DNA from: Caballeronia sp. SEWSISQ10-4 2
GTDB lineage: Bacteria > Pseudomonadota > Gammaproteobacteria > Burkholderiales > Burkholderiaceae
Assembly (NCBI RefSeq): GCF_030464885.1
Contig: NZ_JALPRJ010000028.1
Coordinates: forward strand, 43,826 to 107,825
Direction of reading: 5' to 3'
DNA: 64,000 nt
The translations under genes and the position numbers were made by a program. Numbering within the stretch: position 1 is the first letter of the stretch; every line of letters starts with the position of its first letter. This document shows positions 60,145 to 64,000 of this stretch, piece after piece. Under the pieces are notes generated by a model. The model worked only from the letters and a program-made list of their open reading frames with translations. It was not told the DNA's origin and did not search any database.

Positions 60145-60348
60145 CCCAGGCGATCTGTCGCTGCGACTGCCGTTGACGCGATAATGTGCAGCCAGTCACT
60201 GTGGGACTGCGTGCGGCCACGAACAGTCGGCCGACATGGCCTCCTGGATCGTTGAATCAGTAATGCGCTAACTCCGGAGTTTTTGCATAGCTGCGCGTGT
60301 TAGAGGTGCGGGTAGAGCAAGTATCAGGTTCGGGGCGCTGACCAAAAA

Positions 60349-60720
60349 ATGAAAAGACGATATTTGTTACTCGATGCGCGAATCTACTTGCGAGACTGGG
60401 GCGTGCCGTTTGCAGTCGTCATCGGCTTGATTGCGCTCGGCATTGCTGGCTACCTTTACTTGACGGGTCACTTCGAAACGGAGCTTGCGGACCGATCGAT
60501 GCATCACGCCTATTCCACCATTGTGCGCGTTGGCATGTATCGGCCTGGACCGAAGCAGGGATTCGCTGCCACGGAGAAATTCGTCTTCCGGGTACAAGGG
60601 CAGGAGGTCGAGTATCCCGCGCCGTTTCATGCCGTTCCTGGCGAGCCGGTGAAAGTCGACTACACGATTGGTGCGAGCGGCAAAATCTACGTTTGGAAAG
60701 TTGACCGAGGCGAGCCATAG
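60349..60720 (+). CDS. hypothetical membrane protein, 123 aa
   Basis: One membrane segment (about 19-39; FAVVIGLIALGIAGYLYL) follows a short basic leader, giving an N-in, C-out protein with an extracytoplasmic domain of about 80 residues. That domain is beta-rich (AYSTIVRVGMYRPG, KFVFRVQGQEVEYPAPFHAV) and ends KIYVWKVDRGEP. The family is not recognised. No clear ribosome site precedes the ATG. Confidence 0.5.
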   Translation: MKRRYLLLDARIYLRDWGVPFAVVIGLIALGIAGYLYLTGHFETELADRSMHHAYSTIVRVGMYRPGPKQGFAATEKFVFRVQGQEVEYPAPFHAVPGEPVKVDYTIGASGKIYVWKVDRGEP

Positions 60721-60986
60721 GCGAAAGGTTCGTTTTCTACTAGAAGCAGAGTCCACCTCCTCGGCTTCACATCCGCTCGGCGAACGTCCGCTACCGAGGC
60801 AGCCAATTGTCCGCGCAGGGTCGATCAGCGACATTCGAACAGCACAGCTCGCGAACGCTTAACGTGCGCAAACCTCCGGATCTTGAGACGCCCCCGGTTC
60901 GCAAGATCATCGATTGATGCCCGGTCCAGACGACATGGAATTCGGGATTCGCAAGAAGTATTCTGGGTTCATCAGGAGAATGGCCC

Positions 60987-61220
60987 ATGACTACCGAATT
61001 GTTCATCCAGATCGTCAGCGCGTTTTTTAACGGCTGCTGCCTTTTCGCAAAAACGATGCAGGCCAACCCTGTTGGCGCGTTCGTTCTGCTAGCAATGGCT
61101 GGGTTCGCCGTCTTCGCCCTCTGGCTGCACAAGCGGCCGGTTCTTCATGCCGCATCGCGCCGCGTCAAACGTCCAACCGTGAAGAAACGCTCCACCTCAA
61201 AGATCGACGCTGATCGCTGA
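60987..61220 (+). CDS. small membrane protein, 77 aa
   Basis: ATG at 60987 preceded by AGGAGA at 7 bases. Contains one clear membrane segment (ANPVGAFVLLAMAGFAVFAL, about 28-47), an N-terminal amphipathic stretch with two Cys (NGCCLF) and a very basic C-terminal tail rich in Lys and Arg. Function unknown. Confidence 0.6.
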   Translation: MTTELFIQIVSAFFNGCCLFAKTMQANPVGAFVLLAMAGFAVFALWLHKRPVLHAASRRVKRPTVKKRSTSKIDADR

Positions 61221-61896
61221 TTTACCTTATGTCGGTCATACCCCATTTTGCGGGTAGCCACGCGCCGTTGTCGGGGTGCACACAGGACACGAGCTTTTTC
61301 GTACGCCAGCGGTCCGGACAACCTTGTCGGATAAGGCCTCGCTTCGCTACGTGTACCGATCACCAACTTTGCGGTAGCTGACGACGACAAGTCGTCGATT
61401 TTATTGATTGTGCAGTGGGGCTAACGTACGATTTATTCCGTTTCCTGACGGCACCCCAATTACATTCCGGAAAACATTTTTGATCAATGGGGTTCCGGAA
61501 GTCCGTAGCGCCAGTTTTCATCCCTCGCAACCCATAAGCGCCGTCAATACCATTCAGTCATACACGAGGTTTGCCAGAGGGTGTGCAACACGACGCCGTC
61601 GATCGGCCTGACAGGGCGGCGTGATGCTGAAAGCAGACGGGCAGGGCGCCTTAATTTTTCGCGCGCTCGGGACTCGTGTTTTTGCTGGCCTACGATCGCC
61701 ACATGCATGAAGCTACCGAAGTGCAGGGGAGATAAAGGCTTCAGCCGTATGATTGAACTGAGCGATGCTGTCGCTCAAAGGGAAACAGGGCGGGAAGTCC
61801 GCGCCGTTCAAATAGGTCTAGGGATACCGCCAACGTCCTGGCAGATAGCGGACGGGTCCCTTCGGTTTCCACACGCCCACTTTAAAAAGGAGGCAT
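61221..61896. other. 676-base region without a convincing gene
   Basis: Short open frames here (for example near 61408-61611 and 61581-62015) lack good start sites and recognisable motifs. I see no remnant I can name. Its only clear feature is the strong ribosome site at its end, which serves the 31-residue gene. Confidence 0.5.
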
Positions 61897-61992
61897 ATGA
61901 ACAACGCAAATCTGTACTTGATGATGGCTGGAAGTTATTTCGGCATGAGTATCGTTTACGTCATGCTTGCTGCCAGCCACTGGCCCCGTTAA
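61897..61992 (+). CDS. 31-residue small membrane protein
   Basis: AAAAAGGAGG stands directly before the ATG at 61897, one of the strongest ribosome sites in the window. The peptide MNNANLYLMMAGSYFGMSIV continues to YVMLAASHWPR, 31 residues, stop TAA at 61990-61992, and is mostly one hydrophobic helix with a polar end. Such short single-helix proteins often regulate a larger membrane protein, but no partner is obvious. The next gene is a pentapeptide-repeat membrane protein. Confidence 0.55.
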   Translation: MNNANLYLMMAGSYFGMSIVYVMLAASHWPR

Positions 61993-62208
61993 GGACTTTT
62001 TTGTCTTCCCAGTAAAAGAATAGCTTAACGGTATCAGAAATGCGAGAGAACGTCTTTTTGAGTTGGCGAGCTGTAAATACAGCCGCCTTCACGTGCGCTC
62101 CGGCCGGTCAGGTGATCGCCATGTGTGCGGCCGCACCGTACCGGCCGTTCACTCGGATTACGATCAGACGTGCAGCCGGCCCACAACCGGCTGGCCGGAG
62201 GAGGTGCG

Positions 62209-62934
62209 ATGTGCAACATTCTGCGTGGTCTGGCCGCACGCCTGAGGCAGGAACTGTCGTTTCACTTCATCGTTGACGTGACGACGCTGCTCGCATCGGT
62301 CGCAACTGTGGTCGCGCTGATCTTTCTGATCCACGACCGCCGTGACCAGGCCGATATCGCCGCTTGGACCTTGCTGCAGACGTACCTGCAGGGCGAGCCG
62401 CGGGTACAGTTCGACGCAGGGCAGCGCTTCGCGTTGGAAACACTGGTCCGGCATCGGGTTAGTCTGAATAATCTGGACGCGCACGGCGCCATCATTAAAA
62501 AGGCCGATCTCCATGGCCTCGAAGCCTTTGGCGCGTCCTTCAAGAGAGCGTCGATGATTGACGTCGATCTGTCGGGCGCTTACCTGGGACGAGACGATTT
62601 CGAGGGCGCATATATAAGCAACTGCCAATGCGGCAGTGTGTTGTTTGTTGATGCAGATTTGACGGGCGCGGAAATCACTAGAGGAACTTTTCACAACGCT
62701 AATTTTTATAGTGCGGACATTTCCGATCTTGTAGCTGACACGCATACACAGGGATTTGTTTTCCCGAAGCCCGAACTGGACCCTGGCGCGTTCGAACTAT
62801 CCTGTTTTCGACCGGGACACCCGCCACATCTCCCAAAAGAGACGAGCTTGCCCAAATATCCTCAGAGTGCAGATTGCGTCAACTATTGGAATGACTCATG
62901 GGCGACCCGCGACCAGAAGAGCACTGAGAAGTAG
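62209..62934 (+). CDS. pentapeptide-repeat membrane protein
   Basis: 241 residues from the ATG at 62209 (GGAGGAGGTGCG before it). One membrane segment (about 27-46, TTLLASVATVVALIFLI) is followed by a cytoplasmic helix and, from about residue 97, pentapeptide repeats of the A(D/N)LxG type (ADLHGLEAFGASFKRAS, DLSGAYLG, DADLTGAEITRGTFHNANF). These form a quadrilateral beta-helix. The C-terminus is Pro-rich and has two Cys (ELSCFRPG, SADCVN). Role unknown; pentapeptide proteins include DNA-mimic inhibitors and scaffolds. Confidence 0.75.
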   Translation: MCNILRGLAARLRQELSFHFIVDVTTLLASVATVVALIFLIHDRRDQADIAAWTLLQTYLQGEPRVQFDAGQRFALETLVRHRVSLNNLDAHGAIIKKADLHGLEAFGASFKRASMIDVDLSGAYLGRDDFEGAYISNCQCGSVLFVDADLTGAEITRGTFHNANFYSADISDLVADTHTQGFVFPKPELDPGAFELSCFRPGHPPHLPKETSLPKYPQSADCVNYWNDSWATRDQKSTEK

Positions 62935-63129
62935 TCGGCAAGTCGCTGATTGCTCGACAGAGGTCCAGTCTCACGAAATTCCGCTGCCCCTCTGCGTGGC
63001 GGCCGGTGCCCGGGGGCAGGATAGAGCGGCTACGCCGGAACGCCAGTAAACAGGCGTTCTGGGTACGGCGACTGAGGTTGCAGTCGGTTTTATCATGGTG
63101 CCTCACGCCTTCATCAGGGAGATTGCCCT

Positions 63130-63969
63130 ATGTGCTATTCGGCGCAGATCGTGGCGGACTACCGCAAGTACGTGAGAATGTTCGGTCCTGACATGGATAT
63201 TAGGGAGTTCGCGCGGCTCTACTGGGAGCGCGCCGAGGGCAGCGGCGCGAAGGTCCCCAAGGGCATGGATGCGCCCTTCATTAATCCGGAGACAGAAGAG
63301 GAGCGGCGCATCAAGCAGTGGATCGAGCGGTATGACGCGGCTCAGATGACGAAGCTCGAACAGGAACTGTTCAAACAGCGCACCCGGCTCGCGGATGCGG
63401 CCCGCGTCCTCCAGACCAAAACCACAAAGGCGGCCATCGAGAGCAAACGGATCGCCACGGGCAAGATCGAGGGAATGCTGCGCCGCCTCGACGATCTGCG
63501 TCGAACGGAACCAGCGGAGCGGGACTCTCGGATATTCCCCGGTCAATATGCTCCTGTCATGGTGATGGAGAATGGCCGGCGCGTCATTAAGCCGATGCGC
63601 TATCAATGTCGGCCGGCAGGTAAGCCCGCTATCTACGACGTCAAATACCCCGGAACCTACAACGCTCGACGGGACAATCTGGAAGGCTTCTGGAAAGGAC
63701 TTTTCGGTTATACGCACGGCCTGATGCTAGTGACCGCATTCTACGAAAACGTGAGTCGATTTCGACTCGAAAATCGCGTGCCGCTTGAGGGAGAAAAAGA
63801 TGAAAACGTGGTCCTGGAATTCAGGCCCAACCCGCCTCAAGAAATGTTGATTGCCTGTATGTGGTCACACTGGGAAGGGAAGGGCGAACCAGACCTGCTG
63901 TCGTTCGCGGCCGTCACAGACGACCCGCCGCAGGAAATAGCTCTCGCCGGCCACGACCGCTGCTTCTGA
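63130..63969 (+). CDS. SOS-response-associated peptidase (SRAP/YedK-like), C-terminus apparently short
   Basis: 279 residues starting Met-Cys, so processing would expose the catalytic Cys2 that links covalently to abasic DNA sites. Other motifs: PVMVMENGRRVIKPMRYQCR, the TYNARRDNLEG substrate loop and FYENV. A coiled insert of about 60 residues (about 60-120, rich in Lys, Glu, Arg) is unusual against E. coli YedK but found in Burkholderia forms. The reading frame ends at AGHDRCF. Related proteins continue here for about 50 residues, so the end may be lost; the His of GHDRC itself is present. GGGAGA precedes the ATG. Confidence 0.75.
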   Translation: MCYSAQIVADYRKYVRMFGPDMDIREFARLYWERAEGSGAKVPKGMDAPFINPETEEERRIKQWIERYDAAQMTKLEQELFKQRTRLADAARVLQTKTTKAAIESKRIATGKIEGMLRRLDDLRRTEPAERDSRIFPGQYAPVMVMENGRRVIKPMRYQCRPAGKPAIYDVKYPGTYNARRDNLEGFWKGLFGYTHGLMLVTAFYENVSRFRLENRVPLEGEKDENVVLEFRPNPPQEMLIACMWSHWEGKGEPDLLSFAAVTDDPPQEIALAGHDRCF

Positions 63970-64000
63970 ATACTACTAACTGTTAGGTCATCGTAAGTCG

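Noticed and set aside
61581..62015. 144-codon plus-strand open frame
   Set aside because: No ribosome site and no recognisable motif; it overlaps the 31-residue gene that has a strong site.

Overview
The window is high-GC DNA with closely packed, often ATGA-overlapping genes. Gene families and order (RND pump joined to PqiABC, GcvA-type LysR, FixL/FixJ-type kinases, ACS-family MFS) suggest a soil or plant-associated Burkholderiaceae member such as Paraburkholderia or Caballeronia. That placement is inferred from gene content; no rRNA or other phylogenetic marker is present. No tRNA, rRNA, CRISPR array or intact insertion sequence was found.

Layout. 1-4618: a truncated ACS-type MFS transporter coupled to an AstE/AspA-type deacylase, a TAXI-type binding protein and two small proteins. 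4781-9258: a MetA-type outer-membrane channel, a DUF4239 membrane protein and a large secreted W-repeat protein. 9464-14404: a PAS histidine kinase, a FixJ-type regulator, a single-domain receiver, a SYLF/YSC84 lipoprotein and small envelope proteins. Three near-identical TTGGACC-NN-GGTCCAA palindromes sit in this locus. 14471-23905: an apparent six-gene operon of RND efflux pump (adaptor, AcrB-like, OprM-like) and pqiA-pqiB-pqiC. 23922-29470: ion homeostasis, with a Kef antiporter remnant, two potassium channels, NhaA and GltS. 29551-41276: two ABC importers next to a 2-ketoarginine branch of arginine catabolism (AruI-like decarboxylase, aldehyde dehydrogenase, guanidinobutyrase) with a divergent LysR regulator. 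41328-45170: a PAS-rich hybrid kinase and a secreted protein with 55-residue repeats. 45480-45750: remnants of an SDR and an AraC regulator.

45778-58532 is the most interesting part: an iron-regulated siderophore locus with a Fur-box promoter, TonB receptor, SbnH-like decarboxylase, SbnA, an octopine/opine-dehydrogenase-family protein, one IucA/IucC synthetase, an MFS exporter, a FecB/FecC/FecE-type importer and a short SerK/SbnI-like serine kinase. It resembles staphyloferrin B clusters but lacks SbnB and the extra synthetases. An opine dehydrogenase homologue sits where SbnB would be expected, so the product may be a 2,3-diaminopropionate or ethylenediamine-based siderophore that I do not recognise. 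A class-V aminotransferase-like gene just before the serine kinase has been reduced to its 3' end.

58541-64000: a MarR-GNAT fusion behind a promoter covered by a perfect palindrome, several small hypothetical and membrane proteins (one of 31 residues), a pentapeptide-repeat membrane protein and an SRAP (YedK-like) protein that appears short at its C-terminus.
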